A stretch of 64,000 nt of DNA from Prosapia bicincta (lineage: Eukaryota; Arthropoda; Insecta; Hemiptera; Cercopidae): contig JBAIZL010000002.1 in the NCBI GenBank assembly GCA_036971475.1, positions 48,116,229 through 48,180,228 of the forward strand, given 5' to 3'. Under the pieces are notes generated by a model. That model saw nothing but the letters and a program-made list of their open reading frames with translations, was not told the DNA's origin and did no database searches. The translations under genes and the position numbers were made by a program. Positions 38,646-50,228 of the stretch are shown here, one piece after another; positions within the stretch are counted from its first letter, which is position 1; every line of letters starts with the position of its first letter.

Positions 38646-39525
38646 CGCACGTATATATGTCATTGATTAGAAATTTGACTTATAGTTAAAATAACGAAAA
38701 CTTTTTCGAGGAAAATACATTTTATATTATAATTGACTATAGTGTTATTATAATACGAGTATATATGACTATACAGTATATATACCGATTACATATGTTT
38801 CAATTCATCGATTACATATGTTTCAATTCACGTTGGTATTTATTAACCAATGCAATGTCATACACACGCCAGAGTTAAATGGATGATGTTAAGAGAATTA
38901 CATATACATATAATTATTTATTCAATATATTTATTATATATGAGGCTATGCTAGATATATTAGAAATAGAAAAGCGAAAATACAGCGATCATTAGGGCTT
39001 TATAATGACCAACTAATAAATATATTGAATTTTGTTAACATATTTGCTTATACGAGTAGACTGATAAACAAACGAACCTAAGAGCATGTATTTTTCTTAG
39101 ACAATGAATTAAGCGTTACGATAATGAAAACAAATAATTTATAATTAAAATGTAATGTATCTACATGAAAAACGTAGTTGCAATGTGGTGTCGACATTAA
39201 TAGTTGTTTATTAATAATTTCTTTAAGAATAAATCAGAACTTTTTTTAAATTTCGTAAATGAACTTATATTTATATCCTTTAAAATGAGTAAAAGAAATG
39301 TGAATGGAATCCTCATGGTTCAAAATATTTATGTGTTTATAGTGCCTTGACAAAATAACAATCAAATTAGAGCTGAATTGATAGTAAGCTACAAATAAAA
39401 TCTTGTATTACAAGTGAATTAGATTCTAGGAAGCAAGCAGAAGACAAAAAAAGTTAATAAAGTGATATATAAGATTTTGATACAGAGTCTTATGGCATGC
39501 AGTTCCTAAAGTTTCCATATTAAAA

Positions 39526-39528
<3 letters not shown>

Positions 39529-39589
<61 letters not shown>
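39529..39589. repeat. (TA)n microsatellite, left flank of PLE fragment
   Basis: Perfect TA array ending exactly where the PLE end fragment begins. Confidence 0.95.
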
Positions 39590-39910
<321 letters not shown>

Positions 39911-42000
39911 ACGCGTAAATTTTATATGAAATATACATTTTTTTTAAATGTAGAGTTTTTGAACTCTCAGACATTAAAGCAACTTTGTATCGGAGTTTGG
40001 ATGATAACTGAACAAACTTTTATCCTTATATTTAAATAATTTTTAACAAAACGTTTGACAGACAAGTACTACTAAGGATTTTTATGTTTTCTATTGTTAT
40101 AATATCATCCCTTAACGGCTTAACTGAAAGATTTTGAGATGGGTCGGACATGATCTCGGGAACAAAGCAAAACATTGTAAGACCTAAAGGGTCGTGTAAT
40201 CCCTTGAATGAAACAAAACAGACGATTACTCAGCCTACGTCCCTCTGCCCTCTACGCGCTGAGAGGGTGGGGAGAAGGATTAACCCAACCGGCCAGAAGG
40301 GAGACCTCCCCACACTTCGGTTACTTTAACACATGCACGTTATTGGGATAGACGTTTGAACCTAAATATGGATGTGTCATTTATGAAATATTAATATAAA
40401 GGGTGAGCATAGATTGAAATGAATAAATGATTTGCAATTCGTTGTAAATAACCTGTTTGTGTTGCAAAATAGTTTTAAAATAATAATCCTTTTATACAAT
40501 ATTTAGAAAGTTTTTAACTAAACAGAAAATACATAACGACCAAAAATATACATTATAAAATAATAAATAGCAATAAATTAATAGCATCCCAACACACATT
40601 TAAATATATGTTATAGAACTACTCAGTTTACTGAAAAGTAGAATATGTTGTCATGATATTCTGTTTGACATTACAGTTCTTAGATGTATCACAATAACCA
40701 CGAAATATATATTTAAACTAGGTCAATACATATGCTTTTCTAAGGTATGACTCATAGTTTAAGAAAATGGAACAAAGCAATTCTTTTGAGATTGTCGATA
40801 GCCTACTGAAAACTCATGATTCCTAGTATAATAGTATATTACATTTTATTGCTAAAGTGTTCATAGATTGTAAATATACTATGAAATTAAACCTTTCATT
40901 TTGATAAAAAGTAAAATTACGAGGGCGTTTTAATTACAAATCAAACTTTTAGTTTCTCTAACACATATGCGTAGCTCGTTTCCGTATATAACTACAAATT
41001 ATATTGTAATTATTTTTAATTATTTGATTCATTGTTATAAAATCTCTATTGAAATATAATTGCACAGTAATAGAGCACAGTTGAATGTTATGAACGTAAT
41101 GTGTTGTTTAAAAGCATTTGGTTACAGATTGATAAAACACGTAGCAATTAATAACTTATAACAATCTACTCTTTCATTTATACTTTGAAAGGTCACTAAT
41201 TGCATACGGTTTATTCCTAATGAAATTATTTGAAAGGAACGAAATATGTAACATAGCCATTATATTTTTAAGTACTACATTTCACAAACTAACAACATTA
41301 GGATAACTAACCACTTATTTATCAAACGTAAAAAAGCTAATTAGGAAAGAAATAAAAGACTGCATTAATAGGAAAAAATATAATTAATAATTTCAAAGGA
41401 ATATTGAAGAGGACGTTTTTATTTTGTAAATAAAAGAAGATACGACGGGGCTTTGTACAGCGGTAACAATTGATTGTGTTGCACAGGATAAAAAAAAGAA
41501 TATAGTGGAATTAAAAGTAGAATGGAGGACTGTGATTACAAAACGAATGACTAATGTGTAAATCTCCGCGAAGCCCTGGCTGCAGTTCACATACAAGGAT
41601 TATCTATGAACAACGCTACTATGCGATGAGGAAAATAATGTGTTTACTTTTAATTTGCACAATAAGCCATTCTTGTATTATGAGATTAACTCATGAAATT
41701 GAATATGCTATACAGTGGACAAAACGAAGCTGCACTTTGTTATTATAAAATGGGAGTTTATTTCATGATTGCTGCCTGAAATTTATTTTTCTTCTTAATT
41801 TTTTTCACCGATAATGTTTGTATTTAATTATTTGTATAATAATATCATTTGTACTGCTGTACAACCCTCGTTAAGTGACCAATTGGTCATAAAATTGTGA
41901 ATGAAAAGGTGTTGAATATATATTTCTAACATTTTTTAATGTTTCCTTTATTTTCTCCTAGCTGTGGTTCGAGGTGTGATTGTAACATACATATAAAATA

Positions 42001-42002
<2 letters not shown>

Positions 42003-42033
<31 letters not shown>

Positions 42034-42067
42034 AGCGCGCGTGTGTCTGTGTGTATGTGTGTGTGTA

Positions 42068-42100
<33 letters not shown>

Positions 42101-42116
42101 GTGCGTGTGTGTGCGT

Positions 42117-42161
<45 letters not shown>

Positions 42162-42169
42162 TGTTTGTT

Positions 42170-42221
<52 letters not shown>

Positions 42222-42267
42222 TGTGTGTATGTGTGTGTGTGTGTCTGTCTGTGTGTGTGTGTGTGTA
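42003..42267. repeat. Long interrupted (GT)n microsatellite
   Basis: GT array of about 265 bp with GCGCGCGAGCGCGCG, GGGTGGG and GTATGT variants. Six overlapping frames are open only because of the repeat. Confidence 0.95.
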
Positions 42268-43765
42268 TTTATATAGTCTTTCAAAGTTTTTATAATAAAA
42301 AATTCTATTGAAAATAAAATGTATATATATATATATCAAAGTATTTCGTCAATTTCTCATTATAACCTTTGTTAGAGCGCCTTTTTCCGTAAATAATAAT
42401 TAGATTCAACTACTGATGTGGGTAGGGAAACGTCAATCATCCTATATTCAAATTAAGCTTTGATATATTGCAATGTAAGTATTCCCTTTCGGGAAATGTA
42501 TATTGAAAAATAAATATTAAATATGAAAAGATTTACCTGATTAAGATATTGTATATACATATATATATATATATGTATATTTCTTCGTTTGTAATTTACA
42601 TCCAATTCAGATTCATCTCCGCTGGTGGAGATAATAGTACGAGCAAACGTAAATGGAATTATAGGTACAACCGAGCATCAGCATTTTTAATATATCTTAT
42701 TTATTACCTCCAGTTCCCTGGTACGCGTAGGTTGCTAAGAAAGATACACTTTACGTCTTTATTACTCGACGGATTTATTTACTGGAATATAAATACTGGT
42801 TCCCAGGGATTACGTTCACTGCGTATTTTCAAATGCTAGCGGTTTTATGAAAACTCACCTTGAGAAAATTTATTCTTTTTGCCCACGCTTAGGAAACACA
42901 ATATTCCACGCTTATACGGATAAAAGCCTTACGATATGAAAATATTTTTTTGTTGTAAGAAAATTTAAAATATTAAGGAAAACCTTTTGTAGGAAGTCCT
43001 TTTGAAAGGTATCTTGAGATTACTGAAATGTACTGAAAGGTTTTATTCGCGTAGAAAAGTAAAAAAAAATCGTAAAATTGAAAATGGATAAATAAATTCT
43101 TTTATTACAAATTAATTTTAATCAGTTGGACCCGAGTTTATCATTCCAGTTAGCCCTATCTCCTCAATTATTGTTTGTATTACATCTTCATACAAGTTTT
43201 TCAACAAGGACAGTACTGACGTTTTCTAGGTATTAATGTCTTGCATCTCAACCTCGTTCGTTTCATCCAATGCCCAATAGTTGTCCTAAATATGAGACTC
43301 TGCCATTATAATCTTTTTGAATAAGTAACAGTTTTTTTAATACGATATAATAGCTACCCTAAGAGAAAAGTTGTAGCATTGAGATTATACGTTAATAACC
43401 TATATGGTCTACTAAGTTTCAACTTACATACACCCCTTCCCACATCGGTAAAACTTTTTTTCGGAAGTCAGAAAATATTTTGCAACTGCTTCAAATATTA
43501 GATAAAACTTTGGCTCGTTCTGTCTCGGCTAGAAATATAACTCCCAGTAGTGTATTATCAAAGCAATTAATTACTATAAATTGAAGCTTAGTTACTGAGA
43601 CTAACTTAGTAAGCAACTCAAAAACTTACAATCAATTTACAGTAATTATCAGTTTAATAAACATTAGAGTTTGGACGACGACTTGACTGTTAATCTTGAT
43701 CAGTTAATAACTCACAAAAGCCTAATAATAGACTATTGCTAGTGTTAAAGACACAGCCACAGAAA

Positions 43766-43802
<37 letters not shown>

Positions 43803-43935
43803 TCTCTCTCTCTCTCACCCTCTCTCTCTCACCCTCTCTCTCTCTCTCTCATTCTCTCTCTCTCTCTCACCCACTCTTTCTTTCTCATTCTCTGTCTCTC
43901 ACCCACTCTCTCTCATTCTCTCTCTTACCCCCCCT
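43766..43935. repeat. (CT)n polypyrimidine tract
   Basis: CTCTCT runs with CACC and CATT interruptions over about 170 bp. On the minus (transcribed) strand of the Klingon-like gene it is a polypurine tract. No splice exon is evident next to it. Confidence 0.9.
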
Positions 43936-44289
43936 TTTAATATTAGAATTAGAGAAATTCTATTCTAATACTTTGTAATTCTGTATGAAAACTACTAATT
44001 AATCGACTCCGTTAACTTAGCCAGAAGTAATTACATCGTATCAGATATGAAGCATTAATTTTACAAGTACTATATTTATTTATTAAGTATAGTGTTACAT
44101 CAAAGAGATGCAATCATAGTCGTTAAAATTACAAAAATTAAATAATGATATAAATAATAATGTAATAATAATAATAAATTTCCTTTTAGCTATACTCATT
44201 TCTGTCATCATAATAAAATATAATTTACATTTTCTAATTGTTGTCTCATACTGTGAAAGCATTCATACAAAAATATTTACAATTAAAAC

Positions 44290-44676
44290 TAGGGATGGGC
44301 CGATTCCTAAAATGTTCGATTCCGATTCCGATTCTAAAATTTTCCTTTCGATTCTCAATTCTTTAGTCGATTCTCGATTCTCGATTCTTTCAAGTTATAT
44401 TAGCTTACATGCTAGTTCTCTAATATTTAATTTAGTTAACATCTTGGTCATATGGCAAAACCTTTTAAAAGTTCTGTTTTAATGTAATAGGCTACACAAA
44501 ACCTTCAACCGTGAGAGTGATATCTGTCTATAATATAATTTATTAAGGTTAAGTTTCGGAGGAATAATACAGTGTTTCTGTTATCCGTCTATTCGCTCAA
44601 CCGTCTTGGCCACGGTTCCGACGGTGACGGTTAATCGAGTTTTTACTGTACTTTTTTGTGTTTTGTTCTGACATTT

Positions 44677-44720
<44 letters not shown>

Positions 44721-45057
44721 GAGCGATGTCAAACGACCGGAAATGGTTACGATCTTGATTGCTGTTGCTTCATAAATAATAATATTTTCGTTTACTTTAA
44801 TCATTTAATTCATTCAAATCAACTAATACATAAATAAAACATAGTTGGTAATTAATTATTTTTCCACACAAATATAATAAATTTTGGTAATAAAATTTGT
44901 TTGGTAATAAATTACTCCACACGCATATTTTAATAGTTAACAAAATAGGAATCGGAATCGACACTTTTATGAATGAAGAATCGAGTATCGACGATTCCTC
45001 GATACCACCTAGAATCGACGATTCCTGGAATCGAGAATCGGAATCGGCCCATCCCTA
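44290..45057. mobile_element. hAT-type MITE with perfect 8-bp target duplication
   Basis: The element starts TAGGGATGGGCCGATTCC and ends with its inverse, GGAATCGGCCCATCCCTA. It is flanked by ATTAAAAC on both sides (44,282-44,289 and 45,058-45,065). The 8-bp duplication and TAGGGATG-type ends are typical of hAT transposons. Both subterminal regions carry clustered GATTC / GAATC motifs (GATTCCGATTCTCGATTC style), probably transposase binding sites. It is 768 bp long, encodes no transposase and contains a (GA)n array (44,679-44,719). Its right end lies 41 bp from the splice donor of the Klingon-like exon. Confidence 0.88.
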
Positions 45058-45098
45058 ATTAAAACATAATTTTCATTAGAGTATAAAGAACGACTTAC

Positions 45099-45206
45099 CT
45101 AAATCTTCAACCTCACAAGGTAGTACCAAGGTATCTCCTATAACAGCCCGATATGTCTGCCCCTTGGAGACAAACCTAGGAGTCCCGTTTCCCAACGACA
45201 TTGGTC
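45099..45206 (-). CDS. klg: Klingon-like Ig cell-adhesion protein, exon for first half of Ig domain 1
   Basis: On the minus strand the exon follows CATTGCAG (acceptor at 45,207-45,208) and ends at AG/GTAAGT (donor at 45,097-45,098). It is 108 bp, begins and ends in phase 1, and contains 35 whole codons: PMSLGNGTPRFVSKGQTYRA, then VIGDTLVLPCEVEDL. The Cys is the first disulfide cysteine of an Ig domain (B-strand). The last G combines with GA of the next exon (19,342) to make Gly, joining LPCEVEDL to SYVLLWRRG without interruption. This perfect phase and domain fit is the main evidence that the two exons belong together. A signal-peptide exon should lie further upstream and was not identified with confidence. 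Confidence 0.83.
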
Positions 45207-47096
45207 CTGCAATGAAAACCGACAAAATTAGTAATTAACTCAAGTTAAAATTTAATCATTAATGATAAATTTTTATTGTTATTGTAATAAAAAAGACACT
45301 ATTAATATTTGCATGGTAAGAAAAATATTTTTAAAATAATGTACATTATTTAAACGTTTATAATATCCGGTAGTAATTTTCTCTGAAACTGAAATACAAT
45401 ATAAAACAATTAACCATGGTAATATTATTAATTATATTATTATTATTGTAGTGGAACAGTAATTATAATATATCCCCTGCGTGATAATTATACTTATTCT
45501 TGAATAACTAATAATATATTTTCGATACATTATGACACTGAGCGTTCAAGATGGCAGACCCAAAACGACACATTCGTCATCCTATATTAGAACTTTTGAG
45601 TATTTTTAATGTGTTCAATATAGACTATAGGTATTTAGTTTTAATTTTATTATGCTTAACATCGGAATTTCTTTTAAGCGGGCATGCAAAACATTAATCA
45701 ATCGCAATCGTGTTTACAACTGACGTTGCCATGGCAACGTAGGCATAAATAAAAATATCACTTATTATTACTAGGAATATTGAACAGTGAAAGACACACA
45801 CATAAACACGGGCATTTATCATTTAGATGATATATAACAGTGTCATATAAAGCGTAATTTGAAGCTTGGATACATAATATATTTTATTAGTTTATAACAA
45901 AAATATTAACTAATTCAATTTCTTGAGAAAAAGTTATCTATGAACAGACATTTTAGCAAATAGGCTATTCTTCGCTTATTTTACACCACGCAACACTACA
46001 ACTCTGCAAATGGTTTTTCTGAAACGCATTTACGTTTATTTTGATGTGAGAGATACATTTTTGAATCCGTATGTAAACTTACAGTCAATTTTTTTAAAAT
46101 TTATTTCTAAATTTGAAAATAATATTCTAATAACTCAGGTAAAACACTGAAAGGCAAAAGTTAATTTAATGCGTACAGTGGCAATATTGCCATCAATATA
46201 ATAAGCAATATACTCAATGCTAAAACACCAGTTAACAATGAACTTATACATAATCGACATCGCTATGTACATTAATCGCTTGTGTACATTTATTTAACTA
46301 CAAGTTTAATGAACTTACTATAATGAGCACGGTCGTTATTATAACGACGGATTAACATTGTTCGTACATAGGGGTCATTAGTTTGACCTTGTTAGTTTTA
46401 TTTATTTATTGTATTGTGTATATTTGTACATTGTTTATGTTTTATTACGTTAACCACTATGAAGTTACAAGAGTAATTAGGATATAAAAATAACAATTCT
46501 CATTCACAAATATTATGAATATTAATGTGTGTTTCAATAGTAATTTAATGTATGATTGATAATAAATTCCACGTTTCTAAATCTAAAAAACGAATCGAAA
46601 CTATAATTTTAACTTAGGAATAAGTAGCTTCAACTTATATACTAGGATATAATCATATTGCAACATGGCAATATACAGTTTTATTTAGAGATGGTTAATA
46701 CTCAAAGTTAATCTGAAGTCATTGATAAAGTCTTTCCTTAAGCCTAACAATTGGATAAAGACTTTCTTAATTTGGCCTTAGTAATCCGCTGAAATAATTG
46801 AACCTGAATCATAAATGTTAATGAACAAACGTTAATGATAAAATTGTCTCAAACCTTTGTTTAATTTATATAGTAGCAAATAGCTAATCATCGAATTTGG
46901 TTTCAATTGCTTGTCGAATTACTGAAAATTAGGATTTATCTTTTAAAACTAAGAGGTTTTTTATGCTAATCTCATAAACTAAGAATCATTTCCTTGTATT
47001 TTTTCGTTTTTGAATAAACAACATCAAATGTGTCGTAATATGGTTTACTTGTAAAACCAAAGCAAAACTTGTCAAATATACTACAACTCAAAACCT

Positions 47097-47100
<4 letters not shown>
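45207..47100. other. Upstream (minus-strand sense) intronic or 5' sequence
   Basis: AT-rich with no gene visible apart from the X-box palindrome at 45,723-45,740. Confidence 0.5.
45723..45740. promoter_or_regulatory. Perfect RFX X-box palindrome
   Basis: ACGTTGCCATGGCAACGT is an 18-bp perfect palindrome whose core GTTGCCATGGCAAC matches the symmetrical RFX-factor X-box. RFX factors drive ciliary and neuronal genes in animals. It lies 0.5 kb upstream of the Klingon-like exon. Function is inferred from the motif alone. Confidence 0.5.

Positions 47101-47153
<53 letters not shown>
47101..47153. repeat. (TA)n microsatellite
   Basis: Perfect TA array abutting a PLE end fragment. Confidence 0.95.
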
Positions 47154-47157
<4 letters not shown>

Positions 47158-47222
47158 CTTGTATTTGTATTTTGACTTAGTTCTTTATTAATACACAAGA
47201 ATATATATTGCAATATTTATTT
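47154..47222 (+). mobile_element. PLE terminal fragment (distal tail only)
   Basis: TTCTTGTATTTGTATTTTG, then ACTTAGTTCTTTATTAATAC and ACAAGAATATATATTGCAAT are nearly identical to the reverse complement of 39,593-39,650. The hammerhead-like part is absent, so the fragment is truncated at the TA array. Confidence 0.7.
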
Positions 47223-47799
47223 ACATATATATATATTTATATACATGTATATATAAGAGAGAGATACATATATACATACATACATATGTGTGTATAAATG
47301 TGTGTGTGTGTCTTTTGTTTTAATTTGTAACTTTGTTTACGTAGCAACAAATAGAGATTAAAAAAATTAACATTTTACTTTAAGCTCAAAACAAAATTGA
47401 TTTACGAATAACAATGTAACCTGTAAAGATGTAACGATTAGTTTAAAATCCTTATGATAGATAGAGTTAATAAAGGTTCATAATATTTTGGTTTTTTCTG
47501 AGTTGGGGTCCATAGTTTTTAGTCATGAATAATCTGTATATTTTTTATAATAAGATATAATATTTGTTTAATATTATAAGATATTTAGTTATATGCTAAT
47601 AGAATTACGTGTAAAACTTTCCAAAATATGTTTTTTTTTGTTAAGAATGCATTTTCGTTGTCTTTGTCCAAATTATGTTAAAATTGTTCATATAGTAAAC
47701 TGATAAAATTTTCCCACGAATATATCTAAAGTATACAAAAAGGTACTGGCATATTGAATTACTAAGTCTATAATTAAACCTGTATGTAGAACTAAAATT

Positions 47800-48090
47800 T
47801 ACTCACGCCTCCTCGGGTGAAAATCTCTACGACGTAACTGGGTAATACTCGGTTGCGGTACGTGAGTGCTTGTATTCATTATATTAAAAATATGAGAGTA
47901 GTGATCTCTGACCCGGCACGTCACGGAGACCTGCACGCCCTGTTGCCTCGGTATTTAATATGTAACACCTGCTGTATAGGTGAGCCGATAACTCACGAGC
48001 CTCGCCAACACGCCGGTAACTACCTTTGCTCAGACCTTCCATGCGAAAACTGTTGCATACATTTTATTTTTAGTAATGCAGTGGACGTTT
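47800..48090. promoter_or_regulatory. GC-richer CpG-containing island, possible first exon/promoter
   Basis: CpG-containing sequence stands out from AT-rich surroundings. On the minus strand ATG at 47,877-47,879 opens 24 codons plus one base up to a GTGAGT donor (exon 47,807-47,879), phase-compatible with the exon at 45,206. The predicted start is not a signal peptide, so the exon is doubtful. The plus-strand frame 47,853-48,104 has no known motif. Confidence 0.28.
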
Positions 48091-48099
48091 TCAGATCCT

Positions 48100-49888
48100 G
48101 TTAAAGAAAATAGTTGTGCAGAGGTTTCCTTTAGCACAAGTAATTATTTAGAATATCGATTTTTTATATTACTTTTTTTTATATATATATTTCCCTTTTT
48201 ACATTTTTATTTTTATTGCCTTAATTTGTTCTAGTTTCAGCATTTTGAAACCAACTATTTGAGAACTATTATTTGTGCAATCGCCTAACCTCTTACAAAC
48301 ATATTTGACTCTTTCACATAATTAAATCAATTATTAATTCGAAAGAAAACAATATATTCAAGTTCAATAACAATCAAAAATGGATTCTTTTATTGCATTG
48401 AAAAAGGTATTCTGTTTCTCGAACCTTATAAGCAGTAATACAGAAATAAAAAAATATACACGTATTGTTTATAAAACATAAATCAAAGGAAATAAATAAA
48501 CTATAAGCAATCAAACTAATAGATAATATACAAGAATGGCAATATATTTTTACGAAATAGGTCAAATAACAAAGATCTGTCCACAAAATGACAGCCAAAC
48601 ACTTAATTATATTTAAGTTATTCATATTACCCATGTTTATATAACTACACGCACACATCTTTACCACATATTTAAATACATCTTATGTTCTCTAAAAAAT
48701 AAATAATAATCTCAGATTCTATGTATGTAAAATTTGCCAAAAGTATACTTTTATATTAGTTTTATAGTTTTTATATAAATATACAGTTATTTAATCTTGC
48801 AATTTTTTATTAGACTACGTACAATCAGATGAACTACGTTGAGGAAATATGCTGGCCATTGGGTTCATCACGAATGCAGTTTGGATATTTTCTATTTTAA
48901 AAAGTAAAAATGTGTTGCAACGTGAATTACGTGGACACAATAAACAAGACACAATGGACATTATAAATATACAATGGTAAATGTATAAAAATAACACACT
49001 GAAAATCCTTGTGAATTTTGATACATTTTAAATGGAATCATAAAACGTTTAGAAACGCAGAATGCAACAATAAAATGCATAATGCGAACCAAAGGGTTTT
49101 GGCAAAGATAAAGGATAGTAAAACCTTTTTATAGTACATCATTGTGGCATCAGCTGACGCCAACGTATTGTATGGCACTTTAATGGGTTGCATATCCTTA
49201 TGTTTTACAGATCAATAAATTGTGAAGAACTATTTTTTAAATCTGTGAAATTTATTCATGGTATTGGTTTATTTAAACCAAACCTACTGTAGTACATATA
49301 TTTTATATAATACTAACGGACTGAGACATTGAACTAAAATATAGGCCTACACTTTGGAAAATGTTGAGCTTACACAACAAACGACTAGATTCGAAGGTAG
49401 GTGGTGAGCACATTTTCTGCCAGCTAATGGCTGGGCTAAGTCTTATCGTGACTGACTCTGTTGAGATCTCTTGATACCACCGCTCTAATGCGTTTGACGT
49501 GCCACTATCATATCGATATAATTTACAATGCCGTCACTGTTCCACGAGATTATAGAGGCTGTGTGACGTGACAGGCACTGACAGCAAAGGGAGCTGTAGC
49601 TAGTTAACATGCCGTGACTATCTAACTGACTGTGTGCGCTTTGTTTGTCTTAACGCGGAATTAAAGATGCTTATTTTAATAAGCTTGTAATGAATTTATA
49701 TTTTGTCCTTCTACTGCATTACTCTATGGCCAATATATTACTATATAGCTTCTTTAGAGTTTCGATTGAAAGTTATCGAAAAAAACATACTTTAAAACTG
49801 CACTAAAATATACATAGGAGCAACATTCAATCTGTATAATCTATCCTAACTTAAATATTTTCACAATGTTTCAACAATTATAATAAAG
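48100..49888. other. No gene recognised
   Basis: AT-rich sequence with a more balanced block at 49,370-49,660. Short minus-strand frames (48,374-48,667 and 48,815-48,997) lack motifs. Confidence 0.5.
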
Positions 49889-49902
49889 TATATATATATA
49901 TA

Positions 49903-50139
49903 TTTAAGATTAAATAATATACACTAATACAGGAATATTTAATTTATTGAATAATATACTCAAAGCCCTTCGTTGGCCAACACTACCAACATCCTCAGGA
50001 ATTACTGAATTCTTAGTATTCATCATTCTTAGTATTGTAATTCCAGAGGATGTTGGTAGTGTTGGCCAACGAAGGGCTTTGAGTATATTATTCAATAAAT
50101 TAAATATTCCTGTATTAGTGTATATTATTTAATCTTAAA
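49903..50139. mobile_element. Inverted pair of PLE ends (foldback) with hammerhead-like cores
   Basis: Two arms of about 100 bp (49,903-50,003 and 50,039-50,139) are near-perfect reverse complements around a 35-nt spacer centred on 50,021. Each holds a CTGAGGA-type core, GTTGG...CCAAC and GAAGGGCTTTGAG. The left (minus-strand) arm reads CCTGAGGA and the right arm CCAGAGGA, one of the few arm mismatches. PLEs are known to carry terminal repeats in direct or inverted orientation. The overlapping 61-codon frames on both strands are mirror-image artefacts. Confidence 0.75.
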
Positions 50140-50167
50140 AATATTCTAACAGGAAAACACATTTGAC

Positions 50168-50226
<59 letters not shown>
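50168..50226. repeat. (TA)n microsatellite next to PLE foldback
   Basis: Perfect TA array about 30 bp beyond the right arm. A short TA run (49,889-49,902) borders the left arm. Confidence 0.95.

Positions 50227-50228
<2 letters not shown>

Noticed and set aside
47853..48104. 83-codon Cys-rich plus-strand frame
   Set aside because: Lies in the GC-richer island where stop codons are rarer; cysteine spacing matches no family I know.
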